A DNA stretch of 64,000 bases from Desmodesmus armatus (Eukaryota; Chlorophyta; Chlorophyceae; Sphaeropleales; Scenedesmaceae): assembly GCA_007449985.2 (NCBI GenBank), contig VIIQ02000625.1:528310-592309 (forward strand). Direction: 5' to 3'. The position numbers were made by a program, and so were the translations under genes. This document shows, one piece after another, positions 12,456 to 25,208 of this stretch. The notes beneath the pieces are model-generated. The model saw nothing but the letters and a program-made list of their open reading frames with translations. It was not told where the DNA came from and ran no database searches. Position 1 is the first letter of the stretch, and the number at the start of each line of letters is the position of its first letter.

Positions 12456-14502
12456 GCTGCCTTTTTGGCGGGAGAAGTCTGCAGGACTCCTGTTGGTAGT
12501 GTTGCAGCGTGTGGTCGGCCGCATGTGCGTGGACACCTTGCATGCATGCAGGAGTCTTTGTGCTGGCCACACACCGAGTCATCCTAGTCAGTGTGAAACA
12601 GCAGGCAGGCGCTTGTTGCCGCTGCTGTGCTGACGATGCTCTTGCATGGGTGCTGGGTGTAGCTGCTCCTGCTGCAGGAGTTGGCTTTTCGTGTGCAGGA
12701 TGTCGCAGGATGCCTGGAATATTCAGGGGCATCTTGGTGTTGAGATTTTGAGAGTGCATGACCCATCTTGACTGTCAGTGCTGTGTACCCTACAGCATGC
12801 AAGGAGTGCTTGACCCAACCTCGCACCAGGCAACGTTGCGCACGAGGATGATTTGAACCATCGATCAGTGGTTGCGCATGGCACAGCTTGTCACAGGGGA
12901 CCCTTCCCCAGTATCAAGTGTCCTTGTGGTGTCAGGAGAGGCCGCACAATAGCTTGTGCGTCGTTGTTGCTGCTGTTGGCATTGCGGAAGTGCTGCCTTT
13001 TTTCCCTGGGGCTGTGCTGGCGGGGGTGCTGCTGCTATTGCAGTCATGCAGGTGTTTGGTAACAGGGCTTCCATCCGATTGTGTTGGTTTTGAGCCAAGC
13101 AGTATGGCACTGTCCACTTCAGTCATTCCAATCCTGAGCAGAATTGGGCTGCTTTCAGTCATTCCAATCCTGAGCAGAATTGGGCTGCATAGACCAGTAC
13201 CCTGTCTCAATCCCAATCCACAGCGGCAGGTTTGCATCATGGTCAGTCACCATCAGGATCACTTTGAGAGGTATCTACCTATTCTTGAGGTGTTCAGCTT
13301 GTGCAGCCAACTGGCTGCCTTGGGGTCTCTCAGTGATTTACAGCCTGATTTCATCCATCAGTCACAGCCTGATTTCATCCATCAATCCAATCTCCTGAAG
13401 TGCAGTGTGCCCTTACAGCATGTTTCCTTGCTTGTGTACATGTTGCCCTTCTGAGCTCTAGTTAGTTTTCAACCCAGCTGTAGGCATCAAGGGTGTTGCA
13501 AGGCACCACAAATTTGCCAATTGACTGCTCACTGCAAGCACAACTGCGACTTTACTACGACTAGCAGACAGACATTGTGTGATAGTCCAGGGGAAGGTAA
13601 GGCTGTCAGTGAGGACCCAGCAGTTGGCAGTCAGTGCAATTGCTGCACCCCAGTCATGCTCAGCTGCTGAACAGTCATGGCAATAGTCAGGCGATAGTGT
13701 TCTGAGCTACACCTTTGCAACAACACTCACCGTCTGTCTCCTTCTGCATGTCATGTTGCATGTGTCTGCCCCCTTCTGGCTCATGAACACACAGTGGTGG
13801 TGCCTCCACCAACTGCACCACACCGCTGCCAGGCTGTCTGGACTTGGACTCAGTTTTGGACTCAGTTTTGGACTCTCGCAAGTGTCAAACTTTGTGATCA
13901 GCTTAGAATTGTTTCAGTGACAGAGGATCATCGCAATATCTTGGCAGTTCATCCTCAGATTCAAAGCCTGACTGTGGTAGCACCTGTCACCGTTTCAAGA
14001 AGAAACTGCGCTCGAAACCACGTCTAGCGCTCAATTTTGTGCACCAAAATAGCAGGAAAGCAATAATACCTTGCTCCTATCCCGATCGCCGGACACCAGG
14101 ATCCAAGGATTTCCAGTCAATAGATCAGCCTGGCATGTGGGCCTTGGGGAGCCCGTCAGTGCAGGACTGCCTCTATAGGCCAAGAGAATACTCTCAGCGT
14201 AGCTTGGCGTGCTGCAGCAGCTCCAGCAGACGCAGCCATCGCAATGTAGGTTCACAGGTGGGACAGCTGTGCAGGCAGTGCACTGCCTGGGTGGTGTGGT
14301 GGGCCCATGCCAATTGCTGACGTACCCTACAGCAGCGACTACAACAATTCAAGATGTGTAAAATCATGTGGCAGCAATGGTTTGGCTGCATGGTCAGCAG
14401 TGCCGGAAGGAACGCGCGGGGTCGGGCAGCAGAAGGCAACCATGATTCGTTCACCCTTCTTGTCGGACCCCATTGCAGTTGTCAGTGACTCTGCTGCTGC
14501 AG
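12456..14502. other. Intergenic region with short tandem repeats; lipase 5' end probably here
   Basis: No complete gene is seen. Tandem repeats: two copies of a 36-nt unit at 13118-13188 (containing 'cattccaatcctgagcagaa'), two of a 24-nt unit at 13341-13384 ('cagcctgatttcatccatca'), and a 13-nt unit near 13844-13875 ('ttggactcagt'). The first exon and start codon of the lipase must lie upstream of 14503. ATGs at 14354 and 14442 are candidates, but neither splices into frame by an obvious junction. Confidence 0.5.
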
Positions 14503-17500
14503 GCACATCTACCGCAGCATTCAGCAGCAGCAACAGCTTCGTATCAGCCTGCAGGAGCCCGTCCCCTGCGGCCTCATGTAGTAACAGCAGCTGCTGCCTC
14601 AGCAGCTGCACAGCAGCAGATCCCAGGCCTGGATGTTCCAGAGGATTTTGACCTCCCACTGGCCATCGCCCTGGCAGCCGCAGCGTTTGAGGCTTACTTG
14701 GAGCCAGTTGGCGCCAACGAGCAGTTCCAGCAGGTGACCGTGAACAACACACACGTCACATACACTAGCAGGTGTGGCCTGACCGACTGCTGCCACAGCT
14801 CGAATGCAGCTTGAGTTTACAGTTTGAACAATGCATGGATGGGCGTGTTGCTGGTGTCATGAGCTATGCAGCGCGCAGCTTGGGTCCGCATCTGCCAAAG
14901 TTTGGCCCTGTGACAGGAAGCCAGCCTCCTCTGGAGTCTGTTCACGCAGGCTGCTGCAGCAGCAGATTGCACCCCGCCACACTGCACCCAACCAAGTGCC
15001 ACACTGCAGGGACACGCCACATTGTTACAGCAGACAGTGCTTGTATGACGCCACTGCTGTGTGTGCACTGTGGCTTGAACCTGTGCTGACATGGGTGTTG
15101 CACCATTGTTCCTGCAGGTCTTTCCTGCAGGCCAACTTTGATGGAATCCTGCAGCTGACCATCCATGGAGCAAAGGGGCTGAAGGCAGTCAATGTGAGCG
15201 CACACTACGTCAGCACAGACAGTAGCAGGTGCTTGGATGCAGCAAACACAAGAGCAGGAGCAAGCTTTTCACCAGCACGGTGTGGTTGGGCAGGCAGTAG
15301 CTGTATTGATGTATTTCCTGCAGGGCGATGGCAATGCTGGCACTGCCGTGTGCCGCCGTTGCAAGTGGTGGGAGCCAGGCCAGCAGGCATGCTTTGCAAG
15401 ATGTGGAGACTGCATGCACAACCTAGCAAGTAACCCCGATGTCAGTCAGGCGCAGTAGCACAGCATCCAAAGTAGAATGTTTTTGAGCTGTGCTGTGCTG
15501 CGTCATGTGCTGTCTTTGCGGTGCAGATTACAGGGGGGAGTGACCCATATGTGGTGGCAACCCTGGGTGACAGCTCCGCAACAACAGAGGTATGTGAGCA
15601 AACGATTGTGCCGCATGGTTGCTGATGGCACTGGTCGTTTGCACAGCCAAGCAATTGACAGCTTGTCTGTGATGCTGCGCTGTGCGCTTGCTTCTGTGTG
15701 TTGTCTAGCTGTACGGTACACTGTACACTGTTTTCCAGGACCATGGCTGCTGCAGGAAGGGGTTTTGATGTGTTGCGCTTTTGTCTTGGCATGCACTTGC
15801 AAGCTGTGCTAACCTCTGCTGGCTCTAGACGCCTGTCCTTGACTGCCGCCCTGGCGTTGCTGCAGGTCAAGTGGGGCGACCTCAGCCCTCAATGGAAGGA
15901 GACACACTGCCTGTATGTGCAGGTGGGTTTGCATGGATTGGTTGTCCCGTATCCTGCGCTGCCTGCACCCATCCTTGGCTGGTGTCCTTGCAGTATAGCT
16001 GCTTGCTGAGATCTTGCAAGTTCTTCGCAGCACACTGTTGGTCCCAGAGCCCCAAGCACTGACGCAGCCAGAGCCTTACAACAGTATCTGCGGTATGATG
16101 CCTTCCCTCATGTAAGCGCAGCAGCAGCAGCAGCAGCAGCATCAGCGACCAAAGCCCCACTATGCCGGCTAACCCCCACTCTGTCACTGTGTCTGATGTT
16201 GCCTGTGGCTGCAGGAGCGCAGTAAGGCGCTGCTCAAGCTGCGTGTGATGGACAAGAACAAGCTGATGTCGGACGTTGACCTGGGGGCGGTCATGACAGG
16301 GCTGGATGCACTGCTGCAGAAGCCGGGGCGGCGTGTTGAGCTGCCTCTGAAAGGTCAGGGCTGCATCATGTGGGGCTTTCTTGCATGTCAGTGCTGCGTG
16401 ACAGTACAGTACAGCTGTATTGCAGTACAGTATGGTACATAGTTGTACAAATGGCATGGCTCAGATATGGGGAATATGGCAGCGGGAGACACCATGCAAT
16501 TTCTGCTTGTTGGTGGTACGTGGTAGAGCAACAGCAGAGCAGCAGATGTCCTGCAGACGCCAGCAATATGCTTAGTGTGCTGCTGGCTTCATGCCGTCAA
16601 TTGAGCTGATGCCAAGCGGCACACCGCTGTCATGCTGAAAGCAGCACTCAAGTGCCGTAGTTTGTCGAGCCTCCTTTATGCTTCTGCCGATCTCGCCACT
16701 CTCTTCACTACTTTACTGCAGGCACCAATGCGCAAGGAACCCTGGAGGTTTCTGCCCTCTTCCTGCCCTTCACTGACGAAATGGCAGAGGCAGCAGTTGC
16801 TGAAGACACGAAGAAAGCCCCAGAGGCACCCGAAGAAGTCACACAGATAGCCACACAGCTTGAAGTGGCCATGGCAGTGCAGGACCAGCTGACTTCCAAG
16901 GTGCAGCAGCTGGCAACAGACCTTCAGCAGAAGGTAGGCATGACCGCTGCATTGGCCGCCACACACAATGTCTGTGGCCACCACTGCTGGCAGTGTTGCT
17001 GCTGTCTCGGCTGCTTGCATGTGGGCGTCAGGCGTCAACCACGGAGCAGTGTGTGTTCCAGTGAGCACCCTCCCTTGGGCACTTTCCTGCACCATGATTC
17101 ATGCAAGTGCGCCTGCATGGAGCGGCAGTGTATGTCAGCAAGATAGTGATGGCAGGATATGCTGCCGATGTTTGGGCTCTGTGCCGGGCGGCTATTGCTG
17201 CAGCTGGGCCTGAGAGGGGGGCCTCAATCCTGTAGGAGCACCGAGTGCCAGCACAAATGCAGCAGCGGCTGAAGCAGCTGGTACGCCTGCTGACATCATA
17301 TGGTTGCTGCTGTTGGTCTGTTGTGGCAGGTGGGCTTTGGAGGCAGTGCGGAGTCAGCAGAGGCAGCAGTGGCCAGCACGGATGCAGCAGCAGCTGCTGT
17401 TGCGCTGGAGATCCAGCAGGCGGCTCAGGAGAGCCCAGAGTTGGGGGTGGTGGTGCAGGACGCTGAGCAGAAGGCTGTGGAGGTGAGGTGAACGATTATG

Positions 17501-20500
17501 AAAGGGTGCAGCTGTGTAAATGCCTGTTGATTGATTGGTATCAGGAAAGCTGGCTGTGTGGCTGTGTGACGCATTATTTATGTGGCTGGCTGCTTGGCTG
17601 GGGAAAGATCAGCTGGCAAAGCATGCCTGATGCCAGGCTGGCTGGCTGGAAGCTGGCTGCCTAAGGCATCACGTAGCGGTGAGCTTCCGCCACTGAAGCT
17701 GGTGCATCATCGATCTGTGTTGTGTGCTGTGTGTTACAGAACCTGTCGACAGCCCTTGACGCCCTGCAGCAGCGGCTGAGTGACACTGGACTGCAGGACC
17801 AGGCAGCAGCAGTGGCTTCAAGCAGGGAGAATGTGACCAGCAAGGTGCATGAGGCAGCAGACGCTGTGGCATCCTTCGTCAAGGTGAGACTGCTGTGGCC
17901 ACAACATGCCACAGGCCCCCACCACAGCTTGCGTCTGGTGCTAGCTGCCTGCTTGGCTGTTTAACTCATGTCGTGTGCTACTGTGTCGACATTGGTCCTG
18001 TAACATTATGCTGTTTCAGCCCGTGCTGCGGGCCGCTGCATCTCAACACTTTCCGGCTGTGCTGTGGCATGCTGTGCTGTGCTGTGCTGTCCTGTCAGGC
18101 TGAAGGCCTCAGCACCCTCCCAGCCTCAGATCTGGGCGGCATCATCGCCCGCATAGCAGCCACCAGGATGGCTAAGGAACAGGGCTCACAACAGAACGCC
18201 ACACCGCAACTGCAGCGCTCACCACCCGTCACGCTCGTCGCGGCTGCAGAGGCTGAAGCAGGTGTTGGGGAAGGCGATCTGAAGAGCTTGCCGGCTATAG
18301 TGCAGGAGGCGATGCCTCAGGCGTGGAAGGCCCTGGCGAGCTGTGCTGGCAAGATGGTGGACATGTTTGAGCCGGTGGCGTTTGTGGAGAACAAGGATAC
18401 CGACACACAGGTGGGCTTTGGGGATGTCTTTGATGTCATGTGTGCTTGTGCAGGCAATGCGTGGTGACTGGCTGGCTTGCTGCAAGGTGGGACAGCATTG
18501 GCTTTGGGGTTCATGGGTATTGGTCATTGGGATGCATCTCCTCATGCTCAGTGGAATACAGAACTGTCAGCTCCAGACTGGCCGCCAGCGGCACGCCGTA
18601 TGAGCCCATGTGCTTAGGCCCACCCATGCTTGTGTCAGGCTTGCGTGACTACATGACTTGCTGAAACCGTCCGAATGCGTGGCACTGACAGCCATAGTGG
18701 CAATTTGGTCCCATGTAAATTGTGTCAACTCTGCTGCTCTGCCTGCAGGTGTGGGTGTACGTGTGTGAAGAGCTGCGGGAGGTTGTGGTGGCGTTCAGAG
18801 GGACTGAACAGGCAAGTGTATTCCATCAACCATGACAATGCAAGCTTACCGTGGATCCTCATGCAGGGTGTATCAGCTTTGCATCCAGCCGCCAGGCAGT
18901 AGCATCCAGCTGAGGATCACAGCGGGGGCAGTGGCGGCCTCACATGCCGTTCATGAGGAGCGGCCTGTTCAGCGTGGTGCTGAGACTGCATATCAGCGTG
19001 CAAGGGTGTGTGAAGAGGTCCGCCCAGGATGTGCAGCCAATATGTCTCACCCTGGTCAAACCAGGTGGCCAGTCAGTAACTAGTTGTGCTGCATGCCATC
19101 CAGAATCCAACATGATCCTTGCTCTGTGCTGCACAGGTGAAGTGGAAGGACCTGGTGTCTGACCTCAACCTGGTGCCCACAACGCTGGACCCCGAGCGCA
19201 CAGGGGGTGTGGACCTGGGGCTGGGCACCATCCCATTGCCCTTCGCTTCCTTCAAGAAGAGTGAGTCCCTGTTGTGGCACGGTGTGGGTGTCAGCAGATG
19301 CAGTACTATGGCACAGTGCTGTCACAGGACGTGCAAACTGCGGCATTGATGTGAAAATTGGATGTGCTGCTGTGCAGTCGTGCACGGGCAGCCGACAAGA
19401 TGGTCCTTCAGCATATGTGGTGTGTTTTCACTCACTTCACGCCTGGCGCGAAGTTCACTGTCTTGTGCCGCTGATGACTTGTCCCTAGAAGCCGTCTGCA
19501 GTATGTTTTTGTATGCCATCATCACAAATGGGGGAGTATGTTACATGGACATTTTCGCCAAACAACAATGGCATTGCCATTGACAAATGACCCTTCTCCT
19601 GTGACTGTCATGCAGACAAGGAGCTAATGGTCCACTCAGGCTTCCTGGGGGCATATGACTCAGTCCGCAACAAGGTCAACCACATCGTGGCTCAGGTCAC
19701 GGCCTCCCGCAGCGCTGACAACCCCTGGCAGGTCTTCATGACAGGGCACAGCCTGGGTGGCGCGCTGGCAACGCTGGCGGCATACGAAATGGCCGGCAGG
19801 AAGTGAGTGTCACATGCGCTGGTATGGCCTGTAGTATGGCGCACGGATCTTCTGCTGTGTGCATGCCTAGGAAGAGTTCTTGAAAAGCTGAGATAGCAGG
19901 GAAATGGTTTGCTGGGGAATATGCTGCAACACAACCGTCTTGGATGACCACTTCAGCGATGCAGGAAGTGAGTGTCACATGTGCTGGTATAGGTCGGGTC
20001 TCCTGCCGTGTGCTCAACTGCATGCCTGTCAAGGGGGCGTCAAGAAGCTGGGGTAGCAGTGCTTCCATACCGTCTCTCATGACTAGCATCATCAGTGATG
20101 CCCCTGCTGAGCTTTCAGGAGGCACTGCGCATCACTGAGGTCTTTGGGGCTCACGGTGCTTGAGCTATCCACACAGGCAGTTGACTACAGTGTCAGCGGC
20201 CCTGCTGACAGTTTTGCTCTTGACATACTGCGGCCAAGAAACCTGGATGCTCTGTTGCCTGCAGGGGCCCAGCTGCTGAAGGCATTGTCGTCCAAATGTA
20301 CACGTACGGCGCCCCGCGTGTCGGCAACAAGGTGGGGTGCAGAACGTTGCCAGAACGCTTGCGCTTGGGTCCTGCCTGAAGCTCTTCAGAACTGCGTTTG
20401 GCCATGCATGCATGCGGTGAGGTGCTAGCATGTGCCAAGCTTTCATATGCAGGGAGTTTGACGTGTTCTCTGGTTCTGATAGTGCGCTGTGCTGAGCGTG

Positions 20501-23500
20501 CTGAGGTCTGCTTGCCAGCGCCCGAGACTGTTCCAAGGTCTTTTCCTACTGTTGTTTGTGGGTGTGACTTCTTGCAGGCCTTTGCTGCTGCCTTCAACCA
20601 GCGCCTGAAGGGCAACTCATGGCGGATAACCAACGCCTCTGACATCGTTCCCAGGTACGTGGTGTGGTTCGTCTCCCTACTTCACTTGCTGTGCACTAGC
20701 GCCGTACACAGCCAGGCGTGGGCCAGGCAAGCTGCTGTTGGCTGCCACAGCCAGCGGCTGGTGGAAGGGTTGCAGACAGGCGGTGTTATGGCCGCCCAAA
20801 CGCTAGCAATGACTGATTCGGATGAGCACAAGGTTCCAACAGGTACTACCTCCAGCAGGTACGCCTAGTAGGTGTACACAATCCGTCACAACACAGCGGT
20901 GAGCACAAAGCAGCTGTGATTACATCATCAGCAACATCCTTGGAACTGGGAGATACTTCCTCAAAGTATCCTCTCTAGAAAAACTCACAAACACACTGCA
21001 TGGATGTTTCAAAACAAGCATCACTGCTACTATACAGAGGTGCAGAGGGGTCAGCATGATGCCCTCGTGTCAACGACACCATGTGGTCATGCGACGCTGT
21101 CGCCTCATTTTGAAACTCTGCTGCTGCCTCTAGCCCTGAATCTTCGCCTTGCGCTTTATGAGCGTCACCCGCTGCTGCATCTGGGACTGCAGCTGGCCCA
21201 GCTGAGCCTCAAGCTCCTTCTGGCTCCTGCAGGTGGTACCATGCATGTTCAAGCGCACAGCGCAGCAGCAGGGTGTTCAGATGTAGCCGCTGCAAGTAAA
21301 CTCGGCACACCAAGACCGGCAGCATGACAACTGTGCATGGACATAGATAGGACTAGCTGGCTGGAAGTGATCATGGCAGCAACCATGCATGGCTGATGCT
21401 GCGGGGCTGTGACTGGCCTGCACTGTGACTTCTGAACAGCAGCCTGCAGCTTGGGAGCACTGTGACTTGACCTACTTGGTGAGCTGGGCTGCTGAGTCCT
21501 TGCCGATGTTTGCTACCGTCTGAGTGGCCTTCTCGTGCTCGTCCCTGACTTGCTGAAGGGCAGCAGTGCCCTCTTGGAAGTACTGCAAAGCAGCAAGGCA
21601 GTTGACACAGATGTTGCCAAACATGTGTGTTGTCCTGAAACCGTTACCCAGAGTGTGCTGCCTGGCCATGGTGCCCGCGCAACACGACTGCAGTACTGTG
21701 GAGTGACTGGTCAAGCACTTGGGCAGGAGCTGTTGCTTGCGCACATGGCTGCAGATTGTGTTCTGCTGTTGTGAGTGCAGCAGCACGCCCGCAGGCCTGC
21801 ACCTGTCACACGTGCACCCTACCTTGTTGGCTTGAGCAGAGTGGGCCTGTGCTGCCTTCTCCAGGAGTGCAGTGCTGCTGGAAACGTGCTTTTCCAGCTT
21901 GACTGCTGCCTGGTCCACGTCGCTGTTCAGTTCACGCAGCTTCTGCTCCAGTGACGCCCGCAACGCAGCCAGACTGTTGGCACCACCTGTGGTCTTGTTC
22001 AGCAGCTGCTGCTTGCCAGCTGCTGCCCCAGCAGCAGTAAGAGCCTTTCCTGGCTTTGTGACTCCGCCTAGGGGGACCAGTGCTAGTGCCTTTGTCTGCT
22101 GCTGTCCTTTCTGCTCGGGCTTGCCCATGCTGGCAGGAAGAGCCTTGATCTTGGTCGGCGGGTGGATGTAAAGCAATACAATTATATTCCAAATCACTTC
22201 GATGCCGTGCTGGGTGTTCCTATGCTCGAACCAGCAGTATGACGACAGCAGATCACACGATACGAAACGACGAAGGGAAGGTGCGAGTGGATTCGGGGGC
22301 AATCCAGGCGTCAGAAAGATGTTTGTGAGGAGTTCTGAGGGGTCGCGAGGGTGCTGTGGTCCTGCTGCTGTTTGAACTTTCAAACCTCAGCTGACCTTCC
22401 CTGCGACATGGTCTGTCTGCTGTGCAGTGTACCTCGGCTGATGGGCTATGCCCATGTGGCACGTGGGGTGCGCTTGGACAACAAGGGAGGCCTCAGGTGT
22501 GAGGAGCGCAGCAAGGATATCCTGGGTGAAGGCAGGGAAGTGGCCGAGGTCATCACGGTGAGCAGACAGAACCGCTCAATGGGGCTGGCCAGCGATAAAG
22601 CGTTCAACGGCCCCCTCCCCCTGGGCCTCTCATTCTGTCGGTGCCTACACAAGCCACTGCAGAGTGTACTTCTGCTTGCGCAGTTATGGCTGCGCGTGCT
22701 GAAGGAGATGGCACTCACCAGATTGGTTGCTGTCTTGTGCCCTTGCCGGGCAATTTTACAGGACCTGGCCTCCCAAGCCATGGATGTGGCGAAGGGCACC
22801 AAGGGCATTGACGAGGTGGTGGACGCAATCAGGGATCATGAGATGCAGATCCTCAACAGCCTGGTGAGTGGCCTAGCAGCTGCTGAGGACAGTGCTTCCT
22901 CTGCTGGCTGCAGATGCTTGAAGGGCCAGCTGCAGATGTGTGCCATGCGCAGGCATAGAGACGATGGCAGCAGCGGACAGCATAGGCAGCAGTGCCTGCT
23001 GCGGCGCATGTCTTGCATGTGCATTCCCTCCAGGGAAACAAGGCCAGCAGGCAGCAACCCTGTTGGCTCTGGTGCGAGTGCTGGACATGCTGTTTGGTTT
23101 CATCTTATGGCACGTCAAGGGGGCACGGGGTCTGCAGCTTATCGTGCCGACTGTGCTTGCTGACGCAGGTTGATGGATCTGCCCTCGGTCAGCACATGGA
23201 GGTGGGTGCACTGTCTGGTATCCGGTTCTGCTGACATGCGCTGCTGGCACCACAGCGCACACACTGGATGCTGACTGCACGTGACCTGCAGCTGGATCAG
23301 CCATGACATGATGGCTGCCACGTGGCTGCGGCAGCAAGTGATTGTGCAAATGCATGCAGCATGGCTACAGACTACCAGCAGATACAGTACAGTTCAGTAA
23401 TTGGGCACAAAGTCCTCCCTCGGCGCTAGCCAGCGAGCCTCGGGCTCATGAGGGTGCCCAGAGGGCCTACATGCGTAACACAGTCTCTTAGGTCATGTGC

Positions 23501-23823
23501 ATACGATCTGGTGTGTGTATGCCATTGCCGCAAGCCTCTCAGTGCGCACGGACATGCAACAAGGCATCCCCACCGTCTTTCCCTCCCTGGGGCACCAGCG
23601 GGCCAGACTCCAACTGGCTGGCCACAGATGCTGCCGTAATTATGGTCTTATCGCAATTGCCTGCTCTCCCGCATGCTGCCCTGCGCAGGACTTTTACCTG
23701 GCCACCCTCAAGCAGGCAGTGCTGGTGGCCAACCCTGCGCTGGCTGGAGAGGTGCAGCAGGCACTGGAGGACGTGGCAGCAGCAACAACACCTGCTCCCA
23801 CGGCTGCTGCTGAGACCAGCTGA
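14503..23823 (+). CDS. C2-domain class-3 (alpha/beta-hydrolase) lipase, 18 exons, 5' end unresolved
   Basis: Exons: 14503-14771, 15118-15193, 15527-15589, 15866-15922, 16215-16353, 16722-16933, 17330-17482, 17740-17883, 18099-18410, 18749-18811, 19137-19260, 19616-19802, 20265-20331, 20578-20654, 22428-22557, 22762-22863, 23169-23201, 23689-23823. All phases agree, giving 780 modelled residues; the start exon is missing. Residues about 95-200 are a C2 domain (GILQLTIHGAKGL, GGSDPYVVATLGD). About 205-370 are Ala/Gln-rich amphipathic helix. The lipase domain runs from about 475 (VVVAFRGTE, VKWKDL). It holds nucleophile GHSLGG (Ser583), GAPRVGNK, Asp644 in DIVP, and His734 in QHMEDFYLATL, a full triad. 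It probably hydrolyses acyl esters of membrane or storage lipids, with C2 targeting membranes; substrate is unknown. The intron after 18811 has a GC donor. TGTAA at 24641 is a candidate poly(A) signal. Confidence 0.88.
19796..19990 (+). repeat. Duplicated 5' splice site in a lipase intron
   Basis: The exon end and donor at 19796-19824 (gcaggaagtgagtgtcacat and on to ctggtat) recur 165 nt downstream at 19961-19989 with one mismatch. Weaker similarity continues after each copy. The second copy is a strong decoy donor. Using it would add about 165 nt including in-frame stops, so the first is modelled as real. Confidence 0.8.
21130..22128 (-). CDS. Nested antisense gene: small coiled-coil protein (3 exons)
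   Basis: On the minus strand, exons 22128-21823, 21582-21476 and 21226-21130 join in phase to 169 residues ending at TAG. The N-terminus (MGKPEQKGQQQTKAL) is basic and Gln/Ala/Gly-rich. From about residue 50 the protein is almost entirely heptad-like helix (LAALRASLEQKLRELNSDVD, LQQVRDEHEKATQTVANIG, KELEAQLGQLQSQMQQRV), with a basic tail KRKAKIQG. The whole gene lies inside the 1773-nt lipase intron 20655-22427 on the opposite strand. Its own introns have gtaggg and gtaggt donors and tgcag acceptors. TTACA at 20920-20924 (TGTAA on its strand) may be its poly(A) signal. An upstream in-frame start near 22383 is possible, but 22128 gives the cleanest protein. Family not recognised. Confidence 0.72.
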
Positions 23824-25208
23824 TGCTGGTAACCTGAAAGCCAGCGCAGCCTGGCTGAGGCTGTTGCGTCCCTCGCAAATTAGTTGCATACATGCCGAGT
23901 CACGTCGCATGCATCGGTTGAACTGATTGCTCAGTTCTCTGGCACAGAGGGCTGCATGGCAGTCGGCATGGGCAAGATGTGCCGCGCATTGCACTGTTGG
24001 CATACTGCTGCTGACCATGGCAGCAAGAGATTATTTATGCAACGCTGTTGTGTTGCTAGCTGTTTGTTTTGCTACCCTGAGTTTACCCTGAGTCAGGTTC
24101 ACACCCTGCTGCCTAGGCCACAGTCAGCACAATGCGCCTTTCATGTGGTTGCCTGTTCGTCTGCTCTGTCAGCCAGTATGTGTGTTGCATCATGCTAGTG
24201 GTGTCCAGCTCTGTTACATTTGCCAGACGCCCTCTCCATGTTGTTGCAGCAGGTGCGCACTTGTCATCGTCATCATGTTGTTGTACATGTGGTCACAAAG
24301 TCTGGGTGTTGTCAGTTTGAGGATGGGCAGTGAGACATGCCAGCGCAGCAATCACCCTGTGTGGGCCTGTGGCTGAATGCACACACGGTTGCGCCGTGTT
24401 TACTCAGAAGCGGAGTCTCATTTGGTTGCTGTGTTGACAGCAGTCACTGCCAGACCAGGCCAAGGCACAACAGTCACTGCCAGGCCAAGGCATCCCCAAA
24501 CCTTCCCGGCAATGCATGACTGCGAAGGCTTGAACCAATTCATGAGGCATAAGAAGGCAGGCCTTGTGTGTCAGCTGTGCCACTGCTGACAGCACAACCA
24601 GGGAGTTGTTCCTTTGGGTGCCGCCATTTGTCAATCACTGTGTAACAGAGAGAGACTCGTACCCAGCATAAAACTGTGAAGAATAGGGTGCCTTTGAGCC
24701 TGGCATGATTACATATGCGTTGTGGCAACCTCCCACTTGCAGGGATTTCCCCAATGGGTCACTAAGACCTACCCAACACACTGGTGCAAGCCCTCCTCAA
24801 AAGGATACGGCCTATGCGCAGGATGTGCGAAATGCACAAGATGCATAAAGAAAGAAGCAGACCTTCATACATGCTCGAGTACCAACAAGCTGATTCACAA
24901 ACACCACCTGCTGGCTTGCTGGCATGGCGTGTGCCTAAAAACACACTCAGGCACAACCTGGCTCCCAGCTGTTGAATCGTCAGGAACCTGCCCAAAAGTA
25001 CACACCAGTATATTGGTCATCTTTGAGCTGTGCAAGCTCAGCCAAACAAACAGTCAAACCCACACACAATCCCTGCACCACCCCCAACAGTTCCAAGTAT
25101 GTGGCTTAACACCTGCCGGCCCCACCCAAAAATGAATGAACACAGCGCACATGTGCACCAGGAGGCACGCTGCCTGCTGACCACAAGCTGGCTCCATGGA
25201 AAGGCCTG
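23824..25208. other. Convergent 3' regions, no gene seen
   Basis: This lies between the lipase stop and the minus-strand membrane-protein stop. TGTAA at 24641-24645 (+) and TTACA at 24709-24713 (TGTAA on the minus strand) are candidate poly(A) signals for the two converging genes. No coding potential was found. Confidence 0.5.
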
